Shown: positions 34,392-43,838 of the stretch, one piece after another | Layout: each line of letters starts with the position of its first letter | Position numbering within the stretch: position 1 is the first letter of the stretch | Assembly (NCBI RefSeq): GCF_014201315.1 | Contig: NZ_JACHDY010000001.1 | Coordinates: 992,001 to 1,056,000, forward strand | Source: Edaphobacter lichenicola | Lineage (GTDB): Bacteria; Acidobacteriota; Terriglobia; Terriglobales; Acidobacteriaceae | Length of the DNA: 64,000 nucleotides | Reading direction: 5' to 3' | The notes under the pieces: model-generated | What the model was told of the DNA's origin: nothing | The model's input: the letters and a program-made list of their open reading frames with translations, nothing else | Database searches by the model: none | Translations under genes and position numbers: made by a program

Positions 34392-35159
34392 TCAGGCGTC
34401 CAAACTGCTCTTTTGCGCAAAGGAAAAGGGGTTGAAGCTTTGATGACGATCGAACGCATCGGCGTGTTCGGCTCGTTTGAGCCAGTTTATGACAAGATAC
34501 GTGATCGGGGTAGCGAGGACCTCGTATCCGACCTTGAGGGCGTAGCCGGTAACCATAATGTTGAGGAGGATGCGGACGGGATAGATTCCGCCGAAGGTGA
34601 GGGTGATGACGAGGACTGTGTCGACGGCCTGGCCGACGATGGTGGAGCCGATGGTGCGGGTCCAGAGTTTGCGTCCGTTGGTGAAGAGCTTGAGGCGCGC
34701 CATGGTGTAGGAGTTGGCGAACTCGCCGGCCCAGAAGGCGATGAGGCTGGCGGCCAGGATGCGCGGGATGAAGCCGAAGACCGTTGAGAAGGCCTGCTGG
34801 TTGCGCCATCCGGGGGCGGAGGGCAGCGCGATGACGATGGCTCCGATGAGATAGAGGAGGGCGGTGCCGAAGAAGCCCAGCCAGATGGCCCGGCGGGAGG
34901 CGGCAAAGCCGTAGACCTCGGTGAAGACGTCTCCAAAGATGTAGGTGATGGGGAAGAGGAGAACGGCTCCGCTGACCGCGAAGGGGCCGATGGACCAGCT
35001 GCCGATCGCGACTGGCCCGAGGAGGCAGACCTTTTGCGCGATGAGGTTCGAGACGAGCAGGATGACGACGAAGGCGGTGGTGAGGGCGTCAAGATATTTG
35101 AAGCTGCGGGGAGTCGATGGCGTGGCACTCGGTTGGATCGTTTGGAGTTGCGTGGGCAT
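34392..35159 (-). CDS. YhhQ/VUT-family queuosine-precursor transporter
   Basis: A 255-residue inner-membrane protein with about six helices. VVILLVSNLIAQKVC, LLFPITYIFGDVFTEVYGF and SASLIAFWAGEFANSY-like segments are characteristic of the VUT family; E. coli YhhQ imports queuosine precursors such as preQ0. The conserved acidic residues in GDVFTEVYG are present. It is separated from the RND genes and divergent from tRNA-Glu. Substrate by family only. Confidence 0.82.
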   Translation of the reverse strand: MPTQLQTIQPSATPSTPRSFKYLDALTTAFVVILLVSNLIAQKVCLLGPVAIGSWSIGPFAVSGAVLLFPITYIFGDVFTEVYGFAASRRAIWLGFFGTALLYLIGAIVIALPSAPGWRNQQAFSTVFGFIPRILAASLIAFWAGEFANSYTMARLKLFTNGRKLWTRTIGSTIVGQAVDTVLVITLTFGGIYPVRILLNIMVTGYALKVGYEVLATPITYLVINWLKRAEHADAFDRHQSFNPFSFAQKSSLDA

Positions 35160-35269
35160 CGTTACCAGTATGCCGTGTGGGAGCGAGGCGCGCCAGTTTT
35201 TGACAGAGCATGGCCTGCTTGTTAGCGTTAGAGGTGGTGAGGGTGCTGGGTACGCCCTCTGCCTGGTGC

Positions 35270-35347
35270 GTCCCCGTCGTCTAGCCCGGCCCAGGACACC
35301 GCCCTTTCACGGCGATAACATGGGTTCGAATCCCATCGGGGACACCA
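35270..35347 (+). tRNA. tRNA-Glu (anticodon TTC)
   Basis: The acceptor arms GTCCCCG and CGGGGAC pair perfectly; the 3' ACCA is encoded. The anticodon loop CTTTCAC carries TTC, and the T arm is GGGTTCGAATCCC. The anticodon stem has a C-A mismatch at its outer pair (usually C-G), a small oddity. Confidence 0.95.
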
Positions 35348-35545
35348 ATCAACACAAGGATTTTGAGCGAAAAGCACTCGTGCTTTTGCAACCTGTCGAG
35401 TTACGTGTCGAATAAGCGCGTCGTGAGGCGTCGTCATTAGCTTGTAAGGCCGTGTCGATGCGAGCGTAGAGATATACCCCCCCAATTCCAGGAATCTATG
35501 CAGTGGACAAACGCAGGGAGCAGGTTTCTGCGCTCGCGCTTATTT

Positions 35546-38500
35546 TTAGAACGAGAACTTGGCGGCTAGCTGGACGAGACACGGGGCTGCGGCACTGACG
35601 ATCTTGCCGAAGTTCTGCGTGTCTTCTACTTGTCCATCGACGGAGGCGGGGCCGTAGAACTGGGTGTGGTTGAAGGTGTTGAAGGATTCGAGGCGGAACT
35701 CCAGGGACTTTGACTCGGCGAAGCGGAGATTCTTCTGGAGGGCCATGTCGAAGTTGTTGATGCCGGGGCCGTAGAAGATGCGGCGCCTGGCGTCTCCGAG
35801 TTGGCCGAGGTTTTCTTCCGGGAAGAGAGCGGTGTTAAAGGCTGGGCGGCCGTTGCGTCCGTTGGTGTTGATCTTGAGCGCGCCCGGGAGGTACTGCGGG
35901 GTGTCGAGGAGATAGTTGTTGGCTCCGTTGCCTAGAGTGCCGAGGAGAGAGTTGTCGGAGTTGTCGAATAAGGTGACGGGGAAGCCGGTAGCGAAGCGAA
36001 TGGTGCCGGAGAGGCTCCACTCTTCGGTGAGGCGATTGCTCTTGTGGAGGAGAGAGGCGATGGGAAGGGCCCAGGTGTAACTGCCGACGAAGTTGTGCTT
36101 GAGGTCCCAGGCGGAGATGGTGCGGCTTTGGCGTGGGTCGATTGGGTTGAGTTGTTCGCCGAGGCTTGAGCCCTGGTCGATGGATTTGGCGTAGGTGTAG
36201 CTGAGGAGGAACTGCGAGCCGTGATGCTGGTAGCGGAGGGTGGTTTCGAGGGCGTTGTAGTTGGAGCTGGCTGCGGATTTGTCGGCTGTGTTTTCGCCAT
36301 AGTTGGGGCCCTGACATACGCGAGTTCCCTGCACTGTTTGACCGGCACTGTTGGTGTAGGTGGAGTCTTCGCCGAAGGGGCCGCAGCCGTTGAGGCTGAG
36401 ACAGAGCGCGGGGTTGCCGGGGTTGGCGGAGACGAGGGTGAGGATGCGGTGGCCTTGATTGCCGACGTAGCTGACGGTGAGTAGCGTGTGGCCCGTGATC
36501 TGACGCTGGAGGGAGAGCATGTAGCTGCTGGTGTAGGGAGCGCGGTTGCGGTAGTAGAAGAAGGGGTCTGCCGCGATGGGTGTGAAGTTGACCCAGTTGA
36601 CCGAGGTGTCGGGGTTGGTGCGGGAGACTGAGTGCGAGGGGAACGGGAAGGGAAAACGTTGGCCGTTGTTGACGCCGGTGGCGGCGGTGATGAAGGGCGT
36701 TGCGAGTAATGGTGGAGCGGGGCTGAGGTAGTTGAAGCCGAAGGGCGGGACGGAGTACATGATTCCTGCGGAGAGGCCGGGGAAGGCGGTGTAGAAGAGG
36801 CCGTAGCTGGCGTGGATGCTGGACTGGCCGCTGGCTCCGAAGATCTTGCTCCAAAAGCCGTCGCTGAACTTTGGGGAGTAGGCGAAGCCAATGCGCGGGG
36901 CGAAGTTTTTGTAGCCTGTGGGAGCGATGGTTTTGGGAACGCCTGGATCGCCGGCGACGACGAAGCCTTCGGGGGCTCCGGGATAGAGGGTTGATTGTTC
37001 TCCGGGGATGTAGGTCTGGAGTTGATTGTATTTTTCGGACCAGGGTGCGATGAGGTCCCAACGGAGGCCGGCGTTGATGGTGAGGTCTCGGCGGGCGCGC
37101 CAGCTGTCTTGCACGTAGAGGCCGAGGTAGTGATTGCGCAGATAGAAGGGCTGGCCGGAGGATTGGGTGAAGTTGCTTGGCGTACCGAGGAGGAAGTCGG
37201 CGTAGGGGTCTCCGGTCTCGGTGCCGTTGATGTTGAAGGTGCCGTTGAAGGTGGCGTTGGGATGCTCGTTGACCTGGTCAATGTGGAACTGGACGCCGAG
37301 CTTGAGGGTGTGTGCGCCGATGGATCGCGAGACGCCATCGCTCAGGTAGAAGGTGTTGTTGACCTGGGTGATGTTCGTGATGGGGACACCCATGACGAAG
37401 GTGGGGAAGGTGATGTTTTCGACGCCTTCGAACTGCGGAGCCTGGACGACGATGCCTGGAGTATTCGCGCCGGTGGTGAAGCCCTGAGATGCGAGGCTGA
37501 CGCCGAGGCCTCCCTTCGGCTGGCCGACGATGTTGGCGTTGCGCAGATAGCCTGCGTGAAATTCGTTGACGGTGTTCGTGCCGATGGCTTTTGTATCTCC
37601 TACGGAGAAGAGTTGCGCTCTGCCGATGAAGAGGGCGTCGAAGCCGGGGATGCTTGCTCCAGCGACGGAGCCAGGGTAGGGGTTGTCGAGGTTGTAGTCG
37701 TCGAGGAAGTAGTAGGCGGAGAGCTGACCGATGCGGGTGTTGGCGTCGATGCGTGCGGAGCCTTTGTCGTCGCGGACGGTTTGCGAGAAGGCAGAGGTGG
37801 AGAACTGGTTCTGGCCTACGTTCGGGGAGGGGATGTAGGGGAGGAGATTTCTTGCAGGAGCGGACCATGCGCTTTCGGGGATGTTTCCATCGGGAAAGAC
37901 GCTAGTGTAGGGTTCGCCGGCGGTGATGGTGCGGCCTAGCTGCTGGCTGAGCAGGGATGCGAGGTAGGGGCCGCTGACGGATCCGGCGAGGTCGTTGAAG
38001 GTGCCGGTGCGTTGGGCGAGTGAGGGGACGGAGATGTTTCCGGTGGAGACGCCTTGGGTGGTTCGGGTTCCCTGGTAGTCGGCGAAGAAGAAGATCTGGT
38101 CGCGCTTGATGGGGCCGCCGATGGTGCCGCCGAACTGATTTTGGTTGTAGGCGGCGCGGGTTTGATCGAAGTAGCCCCTGGCGTCGAGGTTGGTGTTGCG
38201 GAAGAACTCGAAGGCTTTGCCGTGAAGGTGGTTGGCTCCGGATTTGCTGACTACGGTGATGATGCCGCCGTTGTAGTTGCCATATTCGGGATCGAAGTTG
38301 GCGGTGAGGACGCGGAACTCTTCGATGGAATCCAGATTTGGGATGACGGCGGTGCCGCCGTTCATGGGCTCCTCGACGTCGATTCCGTTGACCAGGAAGC
38401 CGTTGGAGGATTCGCGCTGGCCGTTGATGGAGAGGTTGCCGGGGTTTGCGTCGCCGGAGGGGTCGATGCCACCGGTGACGCCGGCCATGATGACAGAGCT

Positions 38501-39040
38501 TGGCAGGAGGGTGGAGACGGGGGCGACGCCGGGCTGGATGGCGAGCAGGTCGGTGTAGCTGCGGCCGTTGAGGGGGATGGTGGTCATCTGTTCGCTGGAG
38601 ACGACTTCGCCGAGGTGGGTTGCGGTGGTGTCAACCTGAACGCCGACCTCGCTGGTGACGGTGACGACGTCGGAGCGTGTGCCGATTTCGAGGGAGGCGT
38701 TGACGCGGAGGGCGGAGTCGGCGTCTACGGACAGGTTGGCTTTTCGCTGTGTGTTGAAGCCTGCGGCGGCGATGTCGAGGTCGTAGTGGCCTACGGGTAG
38801 ATTTGGGAAGGTGTAGAAGCCCTGCTTGTCGGAGACTGCGTTGTAGGTCGTCTGCTGGGCGGTGTTGACCAGCTTGAGGGCTGCTCCTATGACTACGGCG
38901 CCGCTCTGGTCGGTGATGGCGCCGGAGATGCTGCCGCCGGTTGCTGCGTGAAGAAGCGATGCGATGAGTAAGAGGAATGCGAGTGCCAGTTTCGCTAGAA
39001 GCACTCTGGCTGCGGGAGAGATTGACTTCAATAAGAGCAC
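35546..39040 (-). CDS. Oar-like TonB-dependent receptor under cobalamin riboswitch control
   Basis: 1164 residues. A signal peptide (LALAFLLLIASLLHAA), then a carboxypeptidase-regulatory-like beta sandwich (GGSISGAITDQSGAVVIGAA), a plug domain (TIPLNGRSYTDLLAIQPG, NGQRESSNGFLVNGIDVEEP) and a long barrel ending in LVQLAAKFSF with a terminal Phe. Such receptors are expanded in Acidobacteria and mostly of unknown substrate. A cobalamin riboswitch at 39133-39298 on the same strand lies about 90 nt before the GTG start (39040, GAGG nearby). I infer corrinoid or vitamin B12 import. BtuB proteins are about half this length, so this would be a structurally different B12 receptor. Confidence 0.85.
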   Translation of the reverse strand: MLLLKSISPAARVLLAKLALAFLLLIASLLHAATGGSISGAITDQSGAVVIGAALKLVNTAQQTTYNAVSDKQGFYTFPNLPVGHYDLDIAAAGFNTQRKANLSVDADSALRVNASLEIGTRSDVVTVTSEVGVQVDTTATHLGEVVSSEQMTTIPLNGRSYTDLLAIQPGVAPVSTLLPSSVIMAGVTGGIDPSGDANPGNLSINGQRESSNGFLVNGIDVEEPMNGGTAVIPNLDSIEEFRVLTANFDPEYGNYNGGIITVVSKSGANHLHGKAFEFFRNTNLDARGYFDQTRAAYNQNQFGGTIGGPIKRDQIFFFADYQGTRTTQGVSTGNISVPSLAQRTGTFNDLAGSVSGPYLASLLSQQLGRTITAGEPYTSVFPDGNIPESAWSAPARNLLPYIPSPNVGQNQFSTSAFSQTVRDDKGSARIDANTRIGQLSAYYFLDDYNLDNPYPGSVAGASIPGFDALFIGRAQLFSVGDTKAIGTNTVNEFHAGYLRNANIVGQPKGGLGVSLASQGFTTGANTPGIVVQAPQFEGVENITFPTFVMGVPITNITQVNNTFYLSDGVSRSIGAHTLKLGVQFHIDQVNEHPNATFNGTFNINGTETGDPYADFLLGTPSNFTQSSGQPFYLRNHYLGLYVQDSWRARRDLTINAGLRWDLIAPWSEKYNQLQTYIPGEQSTLYPGAPEGFVVAGDPGVPKTIAPTGYKNFAPRIGFAYSPKFSDGFWSKIFGASGQSSIHASYGLFYTAFPGLSAGIMYSVPPFGFNYLSPAPPLLATPFITAATGVNNGQRFPFPFPSHSVSRTNPDTSVNWVNFTPIAADPFFYYRNRAPYTSSYMLSLQRQITGHTLLTVSYVGNQGHRILTLVSANPGNPALCLSLNGCGPFGEDSTYTNSAGQTVQGTRVCQGPNYGENTADKSAASSNYNALETTLRYQHHGSQFLLSYTYAKSIDQGSSLGEQLNPIDPRQSRTISAWDLKHNFVGSYTWALPIASLLHKSNRLTEEWSLSGTIRFATGFPVTLFDNSDNSLLGTLGNGANNYLLDTPQYLPGALKINTNGRNGRPAFNTALFPEENLGQLGDARRRIFYGPGINNFDMALQKNLRFAESKSLEFRLESFNTFNHTQFYGPASVDGQVEDTQNFGKIVSAAAPCLVQLAAKFSF

Positions 39041-39132
39041 GTTCGCCTCGAGAAAGGCGTGGTAATCAGGCTAGGCTCAGGATGAGTGAGCGATCGCCCC
39101 CGTTTCCACGCGGGGTAGAATCACGACTTCTC

Positions 39133-39298
39133 CTGGGTAGGTCTCCTGACTTACAGGCGAAGCTGCTGTTGAGCGGCTCCTGACTCTTCGCCTTCCCCGA
39201 TGGACTGAGTGGCTCGTGAAGAGTCTTTTCCTGATTACAGTGGCGGGACCATGCCGGACTTACACCGGCTTCCCTTTTATGCCCTCGCGGGCACCCAG
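39133..39298 (-). promoter_or_regulatory. Cobalamin (B12) riboswitch
   Basis: On the minus strand it reads GGTGCCC, a hairpin, GGGAAGCCGGTGTAAGTCCG, then GGTCCCGCCACTGTAA, and further down AAGTCAGGAGACC, the conserved B12 elements in order. The closing stem pairs CTGGG (about 39294-39298) with CCCAG (39133-39137). Adenosylcobalamin binding normally blocks translation or transcription of the following gene, here the TonB receptor. Confidence 0.93.
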
Positions 39299-39370
39299 AA
39301 TGTTTCTCTTACAAACTAGCATAAAAGGAAAAATTTGCGGTATCCAAACATAGAAACTACTTGTCGGCGG

Positions 39371-39885
39371 CTATGGGGTGTCGGGAGATTGTTTATCTTC
39401 GCGGGTGAGAGACTTTCCCTCGGAGAGCTTCTTCATGTTGCGCAGCATCTTGCTGAAGAGTTTTAGGTATCGATCCTCCTGACTTTGTCGTGCAGCGTCG
39501 TCCGGCTCCGTGGAGTTGTCCCAGACGAGCGTGTAGTACAAGGTGGTTTTGCCGTCTTCCGTTTTGCCGTCTTCGATGGATCGCGCCTCGAGCGCACGCT
39601 GCCTGGAGCACCACTACCTTGCAGGTATCGGCAATCCTCCCACTCGGGGGAGTTCATCCACTCCGTGATGTTGCAAAAACCGCCGACCCTTGCCCAGACG
39701 CGATCGACAGGCGCGTCGACAACGACGGATCGAGTGGCGGTGATGTAGTGGGGATTCGCAACCGCGAGCGCAGCCTGAGGCTCCTACGAGGATGATTGTG
39801 ACGGTACGGTAAACATTATGCCTGTAAAAATTGCAGCGCTGAGGAAGCTGATGAAACTCCCTTTGAGGGGAACCTGGTCAGTCAT
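39371..39885 (-). pseudogene. Degraded SRPBCC (START-like) family gene
   Basis: An ATG at 39885 with a perfect AAGGAGG upstream opens a signal peptide (MTDQVPLKGSFISFLSAAIF), but an in-frame TAG follows SQSSS. The same frame resumes with a typical SRPBCC start (ITATRSVVVDAPVDRVWARV, then ITEWM, CRYLQGSGAPGSVRS). A frameshift near 39600 moves the rest to another frame (YYTLVWDNSTEPDD, LFSKMLRNMKKLSEGK) ending at TAG 39371. A 15-bp tandem duplication (TTTTGCCGTCTTCCG type) lies just after the shift. So at least one nonsense and one frameshift lesion are seen. The family includes polyketide cyclase/lipid-binding proteins. Confidence 0.75.
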
Positions 39886-40260
39886 CTAAGCCCTCCTTCT
39901 GGTTACAAATCCTGAGACGGCAGCACGTATATTGCAATTGTGAGCCCAATCAAATTGCTCTGACTTCCTGGTAAGAGGATTTTAGGTGCGCTGAACGAGC
40001 GTCTCTGCTCTTTCTTGATTCCGGCTGTTGATTGATTTCGCCAATGATTACGCTGTAGCAACTTCATGGCCGGGTCGTGGGTGGGAGTAGCACGGAAGGT
40101 GTAGAGAACTTGCGCGGGTTTGCGGGTATCTTTGCTGGAGATTCACCTTTTGCTGATCGTTGGGCCTGGAACGCTTGTTTCTTTTTCTGCATGCATCGAG
40201 CTGTCTGCGAGGGTGATGGGCCCGCGCTGACAAAAATTTGCGATCCGCCCAGGAGCCCCG
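39886..40260. other. Gene-free divergent region
   Basis: 375 bp between the SRPBCC pseudogene and the Ig-like gene. It holds a promoter-like pair on the minus strand (39926-39953) and AGGAG just before 40261. No gene or further repeat is seen. Confidence 0.55.
39926..39953 (-). promoter_or_regulatory. Candidate promoter of the SRPBCC pseudogene
   Basis: On the minus strand: TTGATT (39948-39953), a 16-nt spacer, TATACG (39926-39931), about 40 nt before the ATG. Together with the intact Shine-Dalgarno it suggests the decay is recent. Confidence 0.35.
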
Positions 40261-43227
40261 ATGGTTAACGTAGCCGCATTCCTTAATTCGCTTGTCGCCT
40301 CGCCACTGTTCCAGTCGCGCCTTACTGTTTTGGCGGACGATCGACGATCAGGCAGCTGGATCAGGCGCCGGTCGGGAGGCATACGGCTTCTGACTGCGAC
40401 GCTTGCACTGCTGGTGATGACTGCTTGCGGTGGAGGATGGAATGGCTACTATGGTCAAGCTCCGACCATTACGAAACAGCCGGTAAGCGTGACCGTGAAT
40501 GTGGGACAGACCGCGACGTTCAGCGTTACCGCGACGGGAACCGGGCCCCTTACGTATCAGTGGTTCGACAACGGAACGGCGATCCCCGGAGCGACTTCGA
40601 GCACCTACACGACGCCGGCGGCTGCGAGCACCGATAGTGGTTCAGTGTTTACCGTGACGGTTACAAATGCAGCGGGCAGCGTGACTAGTACACCGGCCAC
40701 TCTGACGGTGGCTGTCGGTTCAACGACCGTGCCGCCGAACGCTCCGCTTGTGATCAGCCAGCCGGCAAACCAGACCGTACAGGTGGGCCAGACCGCGACC
40801 TTCAGCGTTACGGCTTCTGGGACCGCTCCGCTTACCTACCAGTGGTCCAAGAACGGGACTTTGATCCCCGGCGCGACTTCGAGCAGCTACACCACGCCTG
40901 CGACGGTGATCGGCGATAACAACTCGCTGTTTACGGTGACTGTAACCAATGCGGCTGGGGCAGCCACGAGTAATCCGGCTACTCTGACGGTCATACCTTT
41001 GGCTGCCAGTCTGGCTTGTGGCTCGTCCACTCCGCCGTACAACTCCTCTGCGACTCTGACTCCTACCTTCTCGGGCGGCGCGGCAGTCCTCGGATCGACT
41101 GGCGTGGGGAGTAGCGATATCACGTCGTCGGCAGTCAGCGGCAGCTCCTATTCGACTCCGCTGCTGACCTCGGCTAAGACGTACACGCTGTCGGTCACGG
41201 GCACGGGAGGTGCGGTTGTTTCGGCCACGTGCACGGTTACACCGACGAGTGTGACGATCTCGCCGATCTCACCAGCGAATGCGACGATTGCTCCCGGGAC
41301 TCAGACCTTTACCGCGACTGCCTCCGGGGGCGCTACGAATGGCTTGATATGGACGGCCAGCGCAGGAAGCTTTGCCGGTAATGTATGGACCTCTCCAAAC
41401 ACAGTCGGGACCTACACGATTACAGCTACCAGTGTCGATGAGCCTTCTGTTTCGACGACCACGAGCGTAACCGTTAGTGTGCCGGTGATCACGACGCAAC
41501 CCTCCGGCGTGAATCTCTGCAACAATGCCTCGACCACTCTTTCTGTCGTCGCGATGTATGCAACGACGTATCAGTGGTTCTTCAACGGGTCGCCGATTGC
41601 CGGGGCTACCAGCTCGAGCTACTTTATCCCCAGCGCAGTGGCGATGGATGTCGGCAGCTATTCGGTCACGGTTACAAATGCCGCGGGCAGTGTCACCTCG
41701 AATGTCATCAAGGTGGTGGTCGGAACTACGATTACCTCGAATCCGGTGAGCCTGACGATCGTCGCGGGGCAGACGGCCTCGGGGGGGCAGACCGCCACGT
41801 TCTCGGTTGCGGCTGAGGGAGACGCTCCGTTCAGCTACCAGTGGTACGTGATTGCTCCAGGCAGCTCGACAGGAGTTGCGATCGCCGGAGCTACCTCTAG
41901 CACGTATACGACGCCCGTAGCAGCGAACACGAATCCTAGCGGCACGAAGTACTACGCCACGGTCACAGACAGCTGCGGAAGCGTGCTTACAAGCGCTTCG
42001 GCGACGTTGACCATCGTCTCCGGCAATGACCCGCCCACGATCATTACGCAACCTGTAAGCCAGACGGTGGCGATTGGCAGCACGCCCACGTTCACTGTGG
42101 TTGCGGCTGGATCGCCTACGCTCACGTATCAGTGGTACCAGATACCTGCGGGCAGCGTGAACGGTATTGCGGTCTCGGGCGCAACCTCCGCCTCGTACAC
42201 TCTGCCGACGACTGCGACCAACATCAGCAATGATCAGGACGGCTACTATGTCATCGTCAGTAACGCCTATGGGACGGCGCTGTCTCAGACTGCCACGCTG
42301 TCGGTTGGGACTGGGATCCAGATTACGAAGCAGCCGGTAAATGATTACGTCAACGTGGGAGATCCGGGTACCTTCTCAGTGACGGCTACTTCGACGCTTC
42401 CTTTGACCTACCAGTGGTTTGAGGCAGCACCGGGCAGCGCTACTTTCTCTGCGATTCCGGGAGCAACGAGTGCGACCTATACGCAGCCTTCGACGGTTGC
42501 TTCCGACTCCGGTTCGGTCTTCTATGTGGTGGTGAGCAACGGAAGTTCTCCCGCGGTTACGAGCAACTCGGCTTCCCTGTTCGTCGGAACTCTAACTGGT
42601 ATCGGCAATCTGTGCTCTGGTTGGAAGTTGATTGGCAATGCCCTTCCGCCTACGCCAGACTGTTCGATTCAACTGGTCGCTGCGACTACGGGTCAACGCG
42701 GGGAGATCGTCTGGCCGAACCTCATCTCCACCGGCAACATTCAACTTAGTTTCACGATAACCACTAGTGACTCAAGCAGTCCGCCGGCGGATGGCTTTGC
42801 GATGGTGTTGGGCGATCCATCGCTGGGAGCGACAACCAACAGTATTGGAACGACTGGAGGGGGATTAGGTGCGGAGGGAATTCCGGGGATCGTGCTTGCC
42901 TTCGACGATTACCACGATCCGGGCGATCCACCTGTTCCCTACATCGGTATAGGGAGGGGAGAGACTGCTCTGTGGGAGAATCCTTACTTCAACCTTAATA
43001 GGAATATCGCGCCGCTCGCGGCCGCTGGTGTCACGGTATCGCATAGCTATGTGGTCTCGCTTGTGCAGGGCATGATGACGGTGACGATGGATGGGGTTCA
43101 GGTTTTCTCAGGCAGCGTAACGGCTCCTCCTGTGGCCTACCTTTACTTCACCGCTTCTACCGGTGCTCTCGACGAGCAAACGGTCATCAGCAACCTCTCA
43201 GCCACGATTACTGCACCGTCCAACTGA
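40261..43227 (+). CDS. Multi-Ig-domain surface lipoprotein with lectin-like C-terminus
   Basis: 988 residues. After a 40-residue basic leader comes a lipobox-like end (LLVMTACGGG, residue about 58). Ig-like repeats follow, each marked by a TFSVTA strand, a YQW tryptophan, GATSSTYTTP and VTVTNAAGSVTS. At least five clear copies lie at about residues 70-150, 160-245, 400-485, 490-585, 590-680 and 685-775, with a degenerate region between 250 and 400. The last 190 residues (IQLSFTITTSD, ADGFAMVLGD, IPGIVLAFDDYHDPG, HSYVVSLVQGMMTVTMDG) resemble legume-lectin-fold sugar-binding domains. The start has AGGAG 5 nt upstream. A surface adhesion or glycan-binding role is inferred. Confidence 0.75.
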   Translation: MVNVAAFLNSLVASPLFQSRLTVLADDRRSGSWIRRRSGGIRLLTATLALLVMTACGGGWNGYYGQAPTITKQPVSVTVNVGQTATFSVTATGTGPLTYQWFDNGTAIPGATSSTYTTPAAASTDSGSVFTVTVTNAAGSVTSTPATLTVAVGSTTVPPNAPLVISQPANQTVQVGQTATFSVTASGTAPLTYQWSKNGTLIPGATSSSYTTPATVIGDNNSLFTVTVTNAAGAATSNPATLTVIPLAASLACGSSTPPYNSSATLTPTFSGGAAVLGSTGVGSSDITSSAVSGSSYSTPLLTSAKTYTLSVTGTGGAVVSATCTVTPTSVTISPISPANATIAPGTQTFTATASGGATNGLIWTASAGSFAGNVWTSPNTVGTYTITATSVDEPSVSTTTSVTVSVPVITTQPSGVNLCNNASTTLSVVAMYATTYQWFFNGSPIAGATSSSYFIPSAVAMDVGSYSVTVTNAAGSVTSNVIKVVVGTTITSNPVSLTIVAGQTASGGQTATFSVAAEGDAPFSYQWYVIAPGSSTGVAIAGATSSTYTTPVAANTNPSGTKYYATVTDSCGSVLTSASATLTIVSGNDPPTIITQPVSQTVAIGSTPTFTVVAAGSPTLTYQWYQIPAGSVNGIAVSGATSASYTLPTTATNISNDQDGYYVIVSNAYGTALSQTATLSVGTGIQITKQPVNDYVNVGDPGTFSVTATSTLPLTYQWFEAAPGSATFSAIPGATSATYTQPSTVASDSGSVFYVVVSNGSSPAVTSNSASLFVGTLTGIGNLCSGWKLIGNALPPTPDCSIQLVAATTGQRGEIVWPNLISTGNIQLSFTITTSDSSSPPADGFAMVLGDPSLGATTNSIGTTGGGLGAEGIPGIVLAFDDYHDPGDPPVPYIGIGRGETALWENPYFNLNRNIAPLAAAGVTVSHSYVVSLVQGMMTVTMDGVQVFSGSVTAPPVAYLYFTASTGALDEQTVISNLSATITAPSN

Positions 43228-43250
43228 CGGCGGACGAGGAGAAACCAGAG

Positions 43251-43838
43251 ATGCGATCGCTTTTATTAGTCTGTATTTGGATCATCGGGATGGCAGGTAC
43301 GGCTTTGGCCCAGGCGATCTCCGGGGGACCGACCCATAGCGGAGATGCCGCGTTGACCTATCATTGGGTTCATACGAACGCCCCTCCGAATGGAGGATGC
43401 GGATGCTTTCCGTTGAATGGCGGCGGCATCTCCGGCTCTTGGAACTTTGGAGGACGATTGGCCGCGGTTGCCGAGTTCAGCGTTGATCACACCAGCAATG
43501 CGCTCTCTTCCAGCAGATCGCTGACGCTGACTTCCTATCTTGGTGGCGCCCGTTATCGCCTTCCTCGATTCTGGAGGCATGGGGATCGCGCCCTTGAGCC
43601 GTTCGCCCAAGTGCTCGTTGGAGGGGCGCATGCAGGCGGTGGAATGGCCGGTGTGGCCGATGGCACCTCTGCTTTTGCCGGTCGCCTCGGTGGCGGAGTC
43701 GACCTGCCGTTGACCATGGGAATCTCTGTTCGCCTTATCCAGGCGGACTACTATATGACCAGTTTTAATAACTCCGCAGACAATCGCCAGAACAATATTC
43801 TATTGGGCGCTGGAGTTGTGCTTCACTGGCTTCACTGA
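43251..43838 (+). CDS. Small outer-membrane beta-barrel protein
   Basis: 195 residues. A signal peptide (MRSLLLVCIWIIGMAGTALAQ) and about eight amphipathic strands (GRLAAVAEFSVDHTS, LTSYLGGARYRLP, EPFAQVLVGGAHAGGG, FAGRLGGGVDLPL, NNILLGAGVVLHW) suggest an OmpA/OmpX-type barrel. It lies 23 bp after the Ig/lectin gene and is probably in the same operon, perhaps helping to anchor or present it (inference). Its stop overlaps the convergent galT stop by 7 bp. Confidence 0.65.
   Translation: MRSLLLVCIWIIGMAGTALAQAISGGPTHSGDAALTYHWVHTNAPPNGGCGCFPLNGGGISGSWNFGGRLAAVAEFSVDHTSNALSSSRSLTLTSYLGGARYRLPRFWRHGDRALEPFAQVLVGGAHAGGGMAGVADGTSAFAGRLGGGVDLPLTMGISVRLIQADYYMTSFNNSADNRQNNILLGAGVVLHWLH

Noticed and set aside
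39485-39795. Plus-strand frames over the SRPBCC remnant
   Set aside because: The SRPBCC homology is on the minus strand; the plus-strand products show no family features.
40261-43227. Ig-repeat DNA as a candidate CRISPR or satellite array
   Set aside because: The repetition follows protein domains of about 85 codons in an open frame, with no fixed short repeats and spacers. No CRISPR array was seen anywhere in the window.
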